DNA of 64,000 nt from Xanthobacter autotrophicus (GTDB lineage Bacteria; Pseudomonadota; Alphaproteobacteria; Rhizobiales; Xanthobacteraceae), in assembly GCF_005871085.1 (NCBI RefSeq), contig NZ_VAUP01000028.1:372001-436000 (forward strand), written 5' to 3'. This document shows positions 48,202-56,817 of this stretch, in pieces (within the stretch, counting starts at the first letter, position 1; every line of letters begins with the position of its first letter). The notes beneath the pieces are model-generated. The model was not told where the DNA came from and did not search any database. It saw only the letters and a program-made list of their open reading frames with translations. A program made the translations under genes and the position numbers.

Positions 48202-48731
48202 CCTGTCCTTGGTATCGGGGCGCGGGAGCCCCGCCCGCCCTTGTCCGTGGGCAGCACATGGCGCGTCCGAACGATCGGAGCCGCCTTATGGATCTCAAGG
48301 CCCCGCCCGCCGAGACAGGTATCCAAAATCGCTTCAGACCATCTGCTGACGGTCGCGGCGGCCGCGCGGCCGGTCCAAGCGCAGCCCAGCTCAAAATAGC
48401 TGCCAGAGGCGTCCGCCAGCCTCTGGGAGGGGGTGAGGCTGCGCGCATCGATCGGAGAGAGTTGGGAACCCCAGATGGCGGCCATGCAGGCGGCAAGGCC
48501 ACGATAGCCCATCCGCAACGACATCCGGGCGCAGCAGGGGACTGTGGAGCGGGAAACGGCGGAACTGCTCAAGCAGGTGTCCACCCGGCTGGAGCCGTTG
48601 AGGGGAGGCGCCGCGCCGTCCACTTCGTCGGGGTGTTAGGGGAGGGGATGGTGGAATACGCCACTAACGCACGCCCCCAGCAGCGTCGCTCAACGTCCAG
48701 TACGACCCAAAACAGACCCTGGTTTGAAGCC
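48202..48731. other. Degraded or non-coding island segment
   Basis: About 530 bases with overlapping open frames on both strands, none with a good ribosome site. On the minus strand there may be the 5' part of a broken gene (see 47974-48201). Confidence 0.3.
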
Positions 48732-49358
48732 CTAATGCGCCGGCCCGAAGGCTCGGACCAGTGTCGCCGGCGCACCCGTGACCGCAACACCCTTCACTCG
48801 GTCGGCGGCACTGACGAGGAGGTCGCGTGTTGCCGCTGTCCGGTTGGGCTCGCCGTCGATAGCGATGAGCCCGAGGTCGAGCGCCCTCTTGGCGGCCATG
48901 GTGCCATCAAGCACTGCGGCAAGAATGGCTTCGCTCGTGACGATGACCACATCACCGGGAGAAGCTCCCGGTGCATGTACCTGAAGTGCGTAGCCCTGCG
49001 GCTCCGGACTGAATCTCGCCCAAAGCTTCGAATCGATGAACAGAAGCGAGATGGCTGGGGCATCGCCGTCAGCGATACTCGCCGCGGCGAACAACCTGTG
49101 GAAGGCGCTAATGCGGCCGACCGCGCGCCAATAGCCTGACGAGCCGGGAACGATCGGGGCAACCGCCGTTTTATCGACGATGCCCGCCGCAACGGCATCG
49201 CTGATCGCAAAGGCCACCGCGATGGACCTGGGATGCTCGGCGCTGAAGCCGTCACCCAGGATGCCGTCGAAGCCGCAGGCGATGGACGGCGACGTCGCCA
49301 TTCCCGCAGTCAGGAGAAGCAGCGCCGTCGCCGTTATGCGGTGAAGAATCGAGCGCAT
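48732..49358 (-). CDS. Secreted protein of unknown function behind the alkylsulfatase gene
   Basis: 208 aa. Signal peptide MRSILHRITATALLLLTAGM up to SIACGF. The mature part starts CGFDGILGDGFSAEHPRSIA and ends with a helical region around SEAILAAVLDGTMAAKRALD. I do not recognise the family. It starts 23 bases after the alkylsulfatase stop on the same strand, so the two form an operon; it may help in surfactant or sulfate-ester use, which is inference. It has a single Cys after the signal peptide (IACGF), but no proper lipobox. Confidence 0.65.
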   Translation of the reverse strand: MRSILHRITATALLLLTAGMATSPSIACGFDGILGDGFSAEHPRSIAVAFAISDAVAAGIVDKTAVAPIVPGSSGYWRAVGRISAFHRLFAAASIADGDAPAISLLFIDSKLWARFSPEPQGYALQVHAPGASPGDVVIVTSEAILAAVLDGTMAAKRALDLGLIAIDGEPNRTAATRDLLVSAADRVKGVAVTGAPATLVRAFGPAH

Positions 49359-49381
49359 GTCCGGGTTTCGCCTTCTGCATG

Positions 49382-51361
49382 CTACGGCGTGACGATGTGG
49401 AACCAGAACGGAAACTTGTCGAGCATCCCGACGAATTCCACGAAGGCTTCGCGGCGGCCCTCAACCTTCATGTTGCCGGTGGTTATGGCCTGCTCGGGAG
49501 TGATTTCGCCGAGCTGGATGCTGTCGAGCGTTGCCTTGGTCAAGGTGACCTGGGCATCGGCATCCGGGGCCGATCTGGCCGCATAGTTGAGCACGCCATT
49601 TTCAATGACCAGAGAATACGGCTTCTTGAGATCGCTGAAGTCGATGTTGAGGATTATCTTCTTGCCCGCGGCCTTTTCGCCGTTCAGCCGCACGGCAAAA
49701 TAATCGAACGTCATCTCGGGCGGCATGGCCCGGATGGTGTCGGGGCTTGCGGTGTTGATGCCGCCGGCATCCGGGACACCATTGCGCAGCTCGTATGCGC
49801 CTTGCAGATAGACCGAGCGCCATGGACCGGACTCGGCCTGATAGCCCATCTGCTCATAGGTGTCGGCGAGCAATTCCTTGCCGTCCCTGTTGCTCGGATC
49901 GGCAAATACCACCTGCTTGAGTGCTTCCGCCACCCAGCGGTACTCACCCTTGTCGAAGTCCGCTTTGGCCTTTTGCAGGATGGCCGCCGCGCCCCCCATG
50001 TACTCGACATATTTTTTGGCCGCTTCCTCCGGCGGCAACTGGTCGAGCGTGGTCGGGTTGCCGTCATAAAAGCCCATGTAGCGCTGATAGACAGCCCGCG
50101 TGTTGTGCTTGAGGGTGCCGTAATAGCCGCGGTTGAACCAGGCTCTGTCCAGCTCCGGCGGCAGCTTGACCATGTTGGAGATTTCCACGCCGGTGTAACC
50201 CTTGTTCATCAGGTTCACCGACTGATCGTGAATGTACTTGTACATGTCACGCTGCTTCTTCCAATAATCGATAATGTTCGTGTTGCCCCAGATCGGCCAG
50301 TGGTGGCTCTGGAACTTGACGTCGGTGCCGGCTCCATAAAGGTCGATCGTCTCGTTGAGGTGGTTCGCCCATTTGAGTGCATCGCGCACCTGCGCGCCGC
50401 GCAGGGTGAGGATGTTGTGCATCGTGTTGGTCGCGTTCTCCGCCATCCACATGGCGCGGAACTGCGGGAAGTAGGTGTTCATTTCTGCCGGCGCCTCGGT
50501 GCCGGGTGTCATCTGGAACACCATCGTCACGCCATCGATGGTGGCTTCCTCGCCGGTCTTCTTGATCATGCGCGTGGGCTCGATGAGCGTGGTCGTGCCG
50601 GCTGAGGTGGTTTGTCCCAGGCCGCCATTGACGCCGCCTTGCGCGTTCCGCGGCAGCAGCGCGCCATACATGTAGATCGCGCGCCGGCTCATGGCGTTGC
50701 CGGCGATCACGTTCTCGCTGACGGCATGTTCGGTGAAATGCTCCGGCGCGAGGATCGGCACCTTGTTCGCCTCGACATCCTTCTCGTCGACGATGCCGCG
50801 CACGCCACCGTAATGGTCCACATGCGAGTGGCTGTAGACCACGGCCACGATCGGAAAGACGCCGAGGTTTTTTGAAACGAGGTCGTAGGCCGCCCTGGCG
50901 GTTTCGGCGGAGATGAGAGGATCAAAAACGATCCATCCGGTATCGCCGCGCACAAAGGTAATATTAGACAGGTCGTAGCCGCGCACTTGGAAAATCTTGT
51001 CGTGGACCTTGAACAGTCCGTATTGCATGTTCAGCAGTGCATTGCGCCAAAGACTCGGATTTACGGTATCCGGCGCTGGCTTGTCGACGCTGATGAAAGC
51101 CTTGTACGCTTCCAGATCCCAGACGACATTGCCCTTGTCTCCCTTGATGGTCAGCGTATCCGGCTTGGCGATCAGGCCACGCGTGGCGTTATCGAAATCG
51201 TCCCGGTCGTTGAAATTGAGCCGCTGCTGCATCTCGCGGTTCGCGGCCTTGGTTGCCTCGGTCGCCGGTTTGGGCTGAGACTGGGCATGCCCTGTGCTCG
51301 AGAGCGACACGGCTAGCGCAACGGTCAGCGAGGCGCGCGCGAGCGAAATAATCGGTCTCAT
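49382..51361 (-). CDS. Alkyl sulfatase, SdsA1-like metallo-beta-lactamase-fold enzyme
   Basis: 659 aa, periplasmic. It hydrolyses alkyl sulfate esters (SDS-type detergents) to alcohol and sulfate. A signal peptide (residues 1-26) ends GHAQSQP. The binuclear zinc motif is VVYSHSHVDHYGGVRGIVD (about residue 180); further ligands lie in LAPEHFTEHAVSENVIAGNA and MNTYFPQFRAMWMAENATNT. FQSHHWPIWGN is a substrate-pocket signature of the family. A dimerisation domain (about 400-530) and a C-terminal SCP2-like domain (about 535-659, TFDYFAVRLNG) bind the alkyl chain. It leads a two-gene operon and is preceded by a perfect palindrome. Third-position GC is lower than in core genes. Confidence 0.93.
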   Translation of the reverse strand: MRPIISLARASLTVALAVSLSSTGHAQSQPKPATEATKAANREMQQRLNFNDRDDFDNATRGLIAKPDTLTIKGDKGNVVWDLEAYKAFISVDKPAPDTVNPSLWRNALLNMQYGLFKVHDKIFQVRGYDLSNITFVRGDTGWIVFDPLISAETARAAYDLVSKNLGVFPIVAVVYSHSHVDHYGGVRGIVDEKDVEANKVPILAPEHFTEHAVSENVIAGNAMSRRAIYMYGALLPRNAQGGVNGGLGQTTSAGTTTLIEPTRMIKKTGEEATIDGVTMVFQMTPGTEAPAEMNTYFPQFRAMWMAENATNTMHNILTLRGAQVRDALKWANHLNETIDLYGAGTDVKFQSHHWPIWGNTNIIDYWKKQRDMYKYIHDQSVNLMNKGYTGVEISNMVKLPPELDRAWFNRGYYGTLKHNTRAVYQRYMGFYDGNPTTLDQLPPEEAAKKYVEYMGGAAAILQKAKADFDKGEYRWVAEALKQVVFADPSNRDGKELLADTYEQMGYQAESGPWRSVYLQGAYELRNGVPDAGGINTASPDTIRAMPPEMTFDYFAVRLNGEKAAGKKIILNIDFSDLKKPYSLVIENGVLNYAARSAPDADAQVTLTKATLDSIQLGEITPEQAITTGNMKVEGRREAFVEFVGMLDKFPFWFHIVTP

Positions 51362-51956
51362 GGACAGTATCCATTCCCTAAATTGGCTATATGGTAGCGA
51401 TTTTTAAATCGCGGCGTTCTGTTTTTCATTGATACGCATCAGTGTGCGGAGCGGTTATTGGATTCAAAGGATCGGTCTTTTCTATCAATTACGCAAGCCG
51501 TATACGGGTAGCTACTGACTCCATGAGGCTACGCGTATGCAGGTCGGAAAGTCAGATAATGCTGGTCTTGGGGGTTGTTTGCATCGGCGTCGCATGGCGG
51601 GCTTTTTCAGGTTCAGGTTGCTGCCCGGAGTTGGCCGTCCCGTATGACCGCCGCTTTGCTCTGCGCATCAAGGCGATGCCCCGCCGCCTTGCGGCTACGC
51701 GAGGCGATGAAGGCAATGCGCGAACGCTCTGGTTCGAGGGCCCGTGTCCATTGATCTGCGGCTTGAGTGGGCGATCTGCATGTGACGTAGCGGAATGCCA
51801 GGAGCCGAGCTGCCAATGAGGAAGTGCTCTTTGGATAGAGGTATGATCGTCTGGAACTTTTAGGTCAAATTCGGACGGGACGAATGGCTGTGGCCAAGCT
51901 AAGGTCCCGCCGTTGCCTAGAGTGACGACATCCTTCCCAATAAGAGAAGGTCACCC
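51362..51956. other. Divergent intergenic region between alkylsulfatase and DUF1254 genes
   Basis: 595 bases. It contains the palindrome at 51397-51412. A 125-codon frame on the plus strand (51442-51819) and a shorter one opposite have no ribosome site or recognisable domain, so I do not call them. A decayed regulator gene could once have been here. Confidence 0.4.
51397..51412. promoter_or_regulatory. Palindromic operator candidate upstream of alkylsulfatase
   Basis: GCGATTT TT AAATCGC, a perfect 7-base inverted repeat with a 2-base centre, 36 bases upstream of the start codon. Its place fits a repressor site, but no regulator gene is adjacent. Confidence 0.5.
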
Positions 51957-53396
51957 ATGCTTTCCAAGCGTCATTTCCTGAAGATCCTCGCCGCCGGCGG
52001 GCTGTCCGCGCCGGCCCTCGTTCCCGGCCTGTCGTGGGCGGCGTCGCCCCCCGATCGCCCCGGCTTCTTCAAGGCGAAGGACATCGCCGAGGCCGCCTTC
52101 ATCTACGGCCTGCCCATGGTGATGAACTATGGGGTGATGTACGAATACGTGGTCGACCGGAACTCGGGCCAGTTCAAGGCCCCGTTCAACGAGATCTACA
52201 ACGAAGCCCGCGTCTTCACCTATCAGGACACCTCGGTTCCCACCCCCAACAGCGACACGCCCTATTCGCTGGCCTGGCTGGACCTGCGGGCCGAGCCGGT
52301 GGTCATCTCTGTACCGGCGGTGGATCCCAAGCGCTATTATTCGGTCCAGCTCGTGGACGGGAATACCTTCAACTACGGCTATATCGGCAGCCGCTCCACC
52401 GGCAACGACGCCGGCGACTTCCTGGTGGTCGGGCCGCGCTGGACCGGCGAGACGCCGCCCGGCATCCGCAAGGTCTTCCGTGCCACCACCGATTTCGCCC
52501 TGACCATCTTCCGCACCCAATTGTTCGATGCCGCCGACATCGACAACGTGAAGAAGGTGCAGGCGGGCTACCAGTTGCGGCCGCTCTCCACCTTCCTCGG
52601 CAAGGCGGCGCCGCCGGCCGCGCCGGTGCCGGACTTCCCCAAGTTCACCAAGGACCTCGCGCGCACGGAATTCTTCGAGTTCCTCGATTTCGCGCTGCAG
52701 TTCGCCCCGGCCCTGCCGGAAGAGCGCGAGATCCGCGCGCAACTGGCCACCATCGGCGTGGGGCCCGGCAAGAGCTTCGATTTCAAGACGCTCTCGCTGG
52801 AAGACAAGGCCGAGGTGCTGCTGGGCCTCAAGGAGGGCCAGCGCAAGGTGACCGAGGCGGTGGCGGCCTTCGGCACGAATTTCAACGGCTGGCGGGTCGG
52901 CTCCATCGCCGGCGATGCCGACTTCTTCAAGCAGGACTGGCTGCTGCGGGCGGTGGGGGCCCAGGCCGGCATCTATGGCAATGACGCCGTGGAGGCCACC
53001 TACCCGATGACCCGCCTGGACGCCGACGGCCAGACCCTCGACGGCTCCAAGCACAATTACACCCTGACCTTCCCGGCCGACGGCCTGCCGCCGGTCAACG
53101 CTTTCTGGTCGGTGACCATGTACGACGGCGTGAACCAGCTGCTCATCAAGAACCCGATCGACCGCTACCTCGTCAACTCGCCGATGTTGCCCAACCTCAA
53201 GCGCAACGCCGACGGGTCGATCACCCTCTACATCCAGAACAAGTCCCCTGGTCCGGACAAGGAAAGCAACTGGCTGCCCGCGCCGGACGGCCCGATCTAC
53301 CTTGTGATGCGACTCTATTGGCCCAAGGAAGCTCCCCCCTCCATCCTCCCGGCCGGGAAGGGCACCTGGCAACCGCCGGGCATCCGGAAGGCCTGA
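51957..53396 (+). CDS. DUF1254/DUF1214 domain secreted protein
   Basis: 479 aa. The signal region MLSKRHFLKILAAGGLSAPA resembles a Tat leader (KRHFLK with a single Arg) or a Sec signal. The DUF1254 domain (about residues 40-180) has AAFIYGLPMVMNYGVMYEY, TPNSDTPYSLAWLDLRAEP and YYSVQLVDGNTFNYGYIGSR. The DUF1214 domain (about 340-470) has AFWSVTMYDG and YLVNSPMLPNLKRNADGSIT with LYIQNKSPG. Function of the family is not known. AGAGAAGG precedes the ATG. A hairpin at 53443-53470 follows the gene. It is the last gene before the attR-like repeat. Confidence 0.85.
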   Translation: MLSKRHFLKILAAGGLSAPALVPGLSWAASPPDRPGFFKAKDIAEAAFIYGLPMVMNYGVMYEYVVDRNSGQFKAPFNEIYNEARVFTYQDTSVPTPNSDTPYSLAWLDLRAEPVVISVPAVDPKRYYSVQLVDGNTFNYGYIGSRSTGNDAGDFLVVGPRWTGETPPGIRKVFRATTDFALTIFRTQLFDAADIDNVKKVQAGYQLRPLSTFLGKAAPPAAPVPDFPKFTKDLARTEFFEFLDFALQFAPALPEEREIRAQLATIGVGPGKSFDFKTLSLEDKAEVLLGLKEGQRKVTEAVAAFGTNFNGWRVGSIAGDADFFKQDWLLRAVGAQAGIYGNDAVEATYPMTRLDADGQTLDGSKHNYTLTFPADGLPPVNAFWSVTMYDGVNQLLIKNPIDRYLVNSPMLPNLKRNADGSITLYIQNKSPGPDKESNWLPAPDGPIYLVMRLYWPKEAPPSILPAGKGTWQPPGIRKA

Positions 53397-53442
53397 TTCA
53401 GAGGCAAGCGACTCGCGGCGGCCGAGTGGTTCCGGCCCCGTG

Positions 53443-53470
53443 GGCGGGGTGGTGTGTCGCCACCCCTGCC
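53443..53470 (+). terminator. Hairpin after the DUF1254 gene
   Basis: GGGGTGG / CCACCCC (53446-53452 and 53460-53466) with loop TGTGTCG; flanking GGC/GCC extend it past one bulge. No T-run. Confidence 0.45.
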
Positions 53471-53518
53471 ATGGGAGCGCACCGTCCCGGCCGAGAGATC
53501 TTCCGGCCGGTGCGCATC

Positions 53519-53570
53519 TGTGACACTTTTGGCAATTAAGGTACGGCTTGGCCTGCCAACAAGTGTCACA
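53519..53570. repeat. Long inverted repeat next to the right end of the island
   Basis: TGTGACACTTTTGGCA (53519-53534) and TGCCAACAAGTGTCACA (53554-53570) are complementary over 16 pairs with one extra base, separated by 19 bases. It lies 25 bases before the tRNA-Asp fragment. It could be recombinase arm sites, a relic insertion-sequence end pair, or an RNA hairpin. Confidence 0.6.
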
Positions 53571-53595
53571 ACGCCTTATGAATGCTCATCATCAT

Positions 53596-53647
53596 CCGGC
53601 CTGTCACGCCGGAGGTCGCGGGCTCGACCCCCATCGCTCCCGCCAAT
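53596..53647 (+). repeat. Putative attR: tRNA-Asp 3' fragment copy
   Basis: 52 bases identical at 48 positions to 47880-47931, including the first 27 without mismatch. The mismatches would disturb the T arm and acceptor stem, so this is not a working tRNA. It lacks the 5' half of the tRNA. Confidence 0.7.
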
Positions 53648-53817
53648 TCTGCGACGATGCTCCCCGGATCTCCTGCACCAATCCCGGACCCGCTGTGCGT
53701 TTCAGCGTCGGGTCCCACGGTGCATTGCGGTCCGCATGTCATCCCGGTGACCGGACCTTGCGCTCCGCTGCCGACCCGACGCACTCTGCTGTTCTGTTTC
53801 TCAGCACTGTCCGGTCC

Positions 53818-54672
53818 ATGACCCGTCCCAGACCTTCGTTCCGTTCTTCTCGGCTGGGCATCGTGCGCCGCTGCGGCGCTTTCCTGCTCGGCCTGCTGAT
53901 GCTCTCCACCGTTCTGTCGGCCGCCGCCATCGCCTGTCCGGACGATGTGCGGCCCGCACCGCCGCTGGTGCTGGCGCAAGCTGCCAAAATTCGTGCCGAG
54001 GGTCGGCCGCTGCGCATCCTGGCCATTGGCTCGTCCACCACCGCCGGGGCGGGGGCCTCCAGCACGGCCGCCAACTATCCGAGCCAGCTGGCGCTCCGGC
54101 TGGGCGCGGCGCTGGGGGAGGGGAAGGTCGAGATCACCAATGCCGGCGTCAACGGCGAGAGCGCGCCCGCCACGCTGGGTCGGCTCGAGCTGTTCCTGAA
54201 GGCCGCGCCGGCGCCGGACCTGGTGCTGTGGCAGGTGGGCACCAATGACGTGATCTTCGGCGGCGATCCGGCGCGGCTGCAGCAACTGGTGGGCAAGGGG
54301 CTCGACGCTGTCGCGGCGGCGGGCGCGGCAGTGCTGGTGATCGACCAGCAATATTACCCGGCCATACTCGATCTCGACCGCTACGAGAGCTTTGTCGCCG
54401 CCGTGGGCACGGCCGCGTCCGAGCGTGGCGTACCGTTGCTGCCGCGCTATCTGATGATGAAGCAATGGGCGGCGCAGGACCCGGCGGGCCTGCGCGCCAC
54501 GCTGGCCTGGGACCGCTTCCACTCCAACGACAAGGGCTACGCCTGCCTCGCCGAACTGCTGGCACCGGCCATCGTGGCGGCCATGGCGGCGCCTGCTGGT
54601 GCGCCGCAGGGCTTGGCCTCCACGGCCTCACAGGCCAAGGCGTCGCCGGCCCGGGGAACGAGCGCGAAGTAG
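53818..54672 (+). CDS. SGNH/GDSL-family hydrolase, secreted
   Basis: 284 aa. Signal peptide with a hydrophobic stretch GAFLLGLLMLSTVLSAAAIA. The SGNH blocks are complete: Ser in ILAIGSSTTAGAGASS (block I), Gly/Asn in NAGVNGESA (block II), GTND (block III) and DRFHSNDKGYACLAELL with the catalytic Asp/His (block V). These enzymes are esterases, lipases or polysaccharide deacetylases of the periplasm. The substrate is unknown. The ATG lies 170 bases beyond attR; the C-terminal 25 residues are a low-complexity Ala/Ser tail. Confidence 0.85.
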   Translation: MTRPRPSFRSSRLGIVRRCGAFLLGLLMLSTVLSAAAIACPDDVRPAPPLVLAQAAKIRAEGRPLRILAIGSSTTAGAGASSTAANYPSQLALRLGAALGEGKVEITNAGVNGESAPATLGRLELFLKAAPAPDLVLWQVGTNDVIFGGDPARLQQLVGKGLDAVAAAGAAVLVIDQQYYPAILDLDRYESFVAAVGTAASERGVPLLPRYLMMKQWAAQDPAGLRATLAWDRFHSNDKGYACLAELLAPAIVAAMAAPAGAPQGLASTASQAKASPARGTSAK

Positions 54673-54784
54673 TTTATGCCTGTTCCGGCCTTGGGCTGAT
54701 GCCTTCAGCCGGTTCAGGGTGTTTTCCGGTCGCAAGCGCTCACGGCATCTGCTCCAGAAGGCCGCGCTGACGCGTTTTCCCGCT

Positions 54785-55426
54785 TCACCGGCCGATCCGG
54801 GCGATGAAATCCCGGGCGGCGGTCAGGTCGGCGGAGGTGAGGCCGTGGCTCGCGGGCAAAGTCCGGTGCTCCACCTGCGCGCCGTGGGCGGAAAGCAGGG
54901 CTTTGAGCCGGGCCGCATTCTCGGCGGGCACGATGGGGTCCATGGCGCCGGAGAGCAGCAGCACCGGCGTTCCGGGCATGTCGCCGGCCGGCGGATTGGA
55001 CAGCGGCACCATGGCCCGCAGCAGCACCGCGCCGGCAAGGGCCTCGGGCCGCAGCAGCATCACGGCGGCGGCGATGTTGGCGCCGTTGGAGAAGCCCACC
55101 GCCACCGGCGCGGCAAGGCCGTAGGCAGAGCGGGCGGCGGCAATGAAGTCGGCCAGATCATAGGCGCGGCGCACCACGTCGGCTTCGTCGAACACGCCTT
55201 CGGCAAGGCGGCGGAAGAAGCGCGGCATGCCGCCCTCGCTCACCTGCCCGCGCGGCGACAGCAGGGCCGCGCCGGGGGCGATCATGCGGCCGAGGGGCAA
55301 TAGGTCGGTTTCATCGCCGCCGGTGCCGTGGAGCAGCAGCAGCGGCGCTGCCGCCGCATCCGTGGCGGGCTCGAAGCGATGGGTGAAGGCGAGGGCGGGC
55401 GCGTCCCGGGTAAGGGTCGAAGCCAT
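54785..55426 (-). CDS. Alpha/beta hydrolase, MhqD-like carboxylesterase
   Basis: 213 aa dienelactone hydrolase/phospholipase-carboxylesterase-type protein. LLLLHGTGGDETDLLPLG is the oxyanion region; the nucleophile Ser is in VAVGFSNGANIAAA, the Asp in LLSGAMDPIVPAENAA, and the His in LPASHGLTSADL. The full triad is present. GAGGATATTCCC precedes the ATG. It lies 101 bases after the ring-cleaving dioxygenase on the same strand, as MhqD and MhqO are associated in Bacillus quinone-stress genes, so it probably acts on ring-cleavage products or quinone adducts. Confidence 0.85.
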   Translation of the reverse strand: MASTLTRDAPALAFTHRFEPATDAAAAPLLLLHGTGGDETDLLPLGRMIAPGAALLSPRGQVSEGGMPRFFRRLAEGVFDEADVVRRAYDLADFIAAARSAYGLAAPVAVGFSNGANIAAAVMLLRPEALAGAVLLRAMVPLSNPPAGDMPGTPVLLLSGAMDPIVPAENAARLKALLSAHGAQVEHRTLPASHGLTSADLTAARDFIARIGR

Positions 55427-55527
55427 GGGAATATCCTCGCGGCTGGTCCGATGCGATCGGCACGGCAGCCGCCGTTCATGAAGGGGCAGGCCCCCGGCCG
55501 CGCAGGGCGACCGGGGGAAGGATTGGG

Positions 55528-56472
55528 TCAGGCGACGGCGGGCAGGGTCGCCTCGATCTCGGCGCGATGGGCCTCGTACTGGGCCGGCAGCTTCAGGGCC
55601 TCGCCGAGGCTTTCGGGGGCCTCGTCCACCGCGAAGCCGGGATCGTCGGTGGCGATCTCGAACAGCACGCCGCCCGGCTCGCGGAAATAGACCGAGCGGA
55701 AGTAGTTGCGGTCCCGCTGGCCGGTGACGCGCGCGCCGTGGTGGGCGGTGAGGCGCTCGACCATTCCGGCCTGGGCGGCATCGTCGGCGGCGCGGAAGGC
55801 GATGTGGTGCACGCTGCCGCGCCCCTGCCGGCCCGACAGGAAGCCGCCGGCCTCGCGAATGTCCACGATGGTGCCGATCTGGCCGTCGCCCTCCGCCCCG
55901 GCCGCGGTGAAGCGGATGCGGGTGCCCTCGCGGCCGGTCTCGGCGAAGCCGAACACGTCGGTGAGGATGGCGGCGGTGGGGCCGGCCTCCTTGAGCAGCA
56001 GGGTAACCGAATGCAGGCCACGAATGGCATGCTCCGCCGGTACCTCGCCGCCGGTCCAGGCGGGCTCCGCGTCGATGCCGGGCACCCCGACAAGGGCGAG
56101 GCGCATGCCGTCCGGATCCTTGAAGCTGATCACCGAGGCGCCGAAGCGCTTCTCCGGCAGCTCCGGGGCAAGGCCACGGGCGATCAGCCGTCCGGTCCAG
56201 TAGCCGATGGAGGCCTCCGGGATGCGGAACGCCGTCTCCTGGGTCTCGCCGACGCCGGCGCGGCCCTCGTCCGCGTGCTCCCACGGGAAGAAGGTGAGGA
56301 TGGAGCCGGGGCGGCCGGCGTCGTCGCCGAAGTAGAAATGGTAGGTGCCGGGATCGTCGAAATTGACGGTCTTCTTCACCAGCCGAAGCCCGAGGGTGGC
56401 GGTGTAGAAATCGAGGTTGCGCCGGGCCGAGCCGGCGATGGCGGTGACGTGGTGGATGCCCTTGCTGGTCAT
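55528..56472 (-). CDS. Ring-cleaving dioxygenase, VOC family, MhqO-like
   Basis: 314 aa, two tandem glyoxalase/VOC modules. It probably cleaves hydroquinone or catechol rings. Start MTSKGIHHVTAIAGSARRNL includes the first metal His. FDDPGTYHFYFGDDAGRPGS and ILTFFPW are MhqO/LinE-type signatures. In the second module GSVHHIAFRAADDA (His) and REPGGVLFEIATDDPGF (Glu) complete the Fe ligands. ATG 56470-56472 follows CAGGAGATCGCCACC. The MhqD-like hydrolase follows. A perfect palindrome upstream suggests control by a MarR-type repressor, as in the MhqR system; none is encoded nearby. Confidence 0.9.
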   Translation of the reverse strand: MTSKGIHHVTAIAGSARRNLDFYTATLGLRLVKKTVNFDDPGTYHFYFGDDAGRPGSILTFFPWEHADEGRAGVGETQETAFRIPEASIGYWTGRLIARGLAPELPEKRFGASVISFKDPDGMRLALVGVPGIDAEPAWTGGEVPAEHAIRGLHSVTLLLKEAGPTAAILTDVFGFAETGREGTRIRFTAAGAEGDGQIGTIVDIREAGGFLSGRQGRGSVHHIAFRAADDAAQAGMVERLTAHHGARVTGQRDRNYFRSVYFREPGGVLFEIATDDPGFAVDEAPESLGEALKLPAQYEAHRAEIEATLPAVA

Positions 56473-56817
56473 GGTGGCGATCTCCTGGCCGGTGGTGTCC
56501 GGCGTTGGAGCTAATTTAGGCAATGAACGGCGGATAAGAAGTTCGATTTTATTGCATTCATGCAATGGTAGAGTGCGCGGCTGGCGCGTTCGGTGTGGCT
56601 TGCGTGGTCTCAGTGGGACGGAACCGGCGGTCGCTCATTGCTTTTCTGTGGGAGCAATGCCCAATGCCGGCGAGCCCCGCCACCGGGTGCCGTCCCCGAA
56701 GCGGGAGGGCTGTGGCGGGTTGCCGGGCTGTTCTGGCAAAACGGCCTTGGCACAACAGCCTTGGCAAGATGTGCCGCTCTCCGGGGGCTCGAAGCCGGGC
56801 GGCGATGGGAGGTTTTA
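56473..56817. other. Divergent intergenic region with a palindrome
   Basis: 345 bases between the dioxygenase gene and a small secreted protein gene. It holds the 16-base palindrome at 56551-56566 and no supported ORF. Confidence 0.5.
56551..56566. promoter_or_regulatory. Palindromic operator candidate upstream of the dioxygenase gene
   Basis: ATTGCAT TC ATGCAAT, a perfect 7-base inverted repeat in a local AT-rich stretch, 79 bases upstream of the dioxygenase start. Size and symmetry suit a MarR or TetR dimer. Confidence 0.55.

Larger units (their letters stand above)
47932..53647. mobile_element. Putative small genomic island in tRNA-Asp (decayed, no integrase)
   Basis: The segment lies between the intact tRNA-Asp and a 52-base imperfect copy of its 3' half, the classic footprint of site-specific integration. 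Cargo: an alkylsulfatase, a secreted protein just behind it, a DUF1254/DUF1214 protein and non-coding, degraded stretches. Several parts are less GC-rich than the flanking core genes. No integrase, excisionase or transfer gene is visible, so the element is a remnant or was moved in trans. The alternative is a tandem tRNA-Asp duplication whose second copy decayed; against this, no trace of the 5' half of the tRNA precedes the second copy. Confidence 0.6.
53397..53817. other. Island right end and upstream region of the SGNH hydrolase
   Basis: 421 bases holding a hairpin, a long inverted repeat (53519-53570) and the second tRNA-Asp fragment (53596-53647). No ORF supported. Confidence 0.5.

Noticed and set aside
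51442-51819. A 125-codon frame between the alkylsulfatase and DUF1254 genes
   Set aside because: No ribosome site, no domain, and an irregular composition; also overlapped by an equally weak frame on the other strand.
53596-53647. A second functional tRNA-Asp
   Set aside because: Only the 3' half is present, with substitutions in the T arm and acceptor stem, and no 5' half precedes it.
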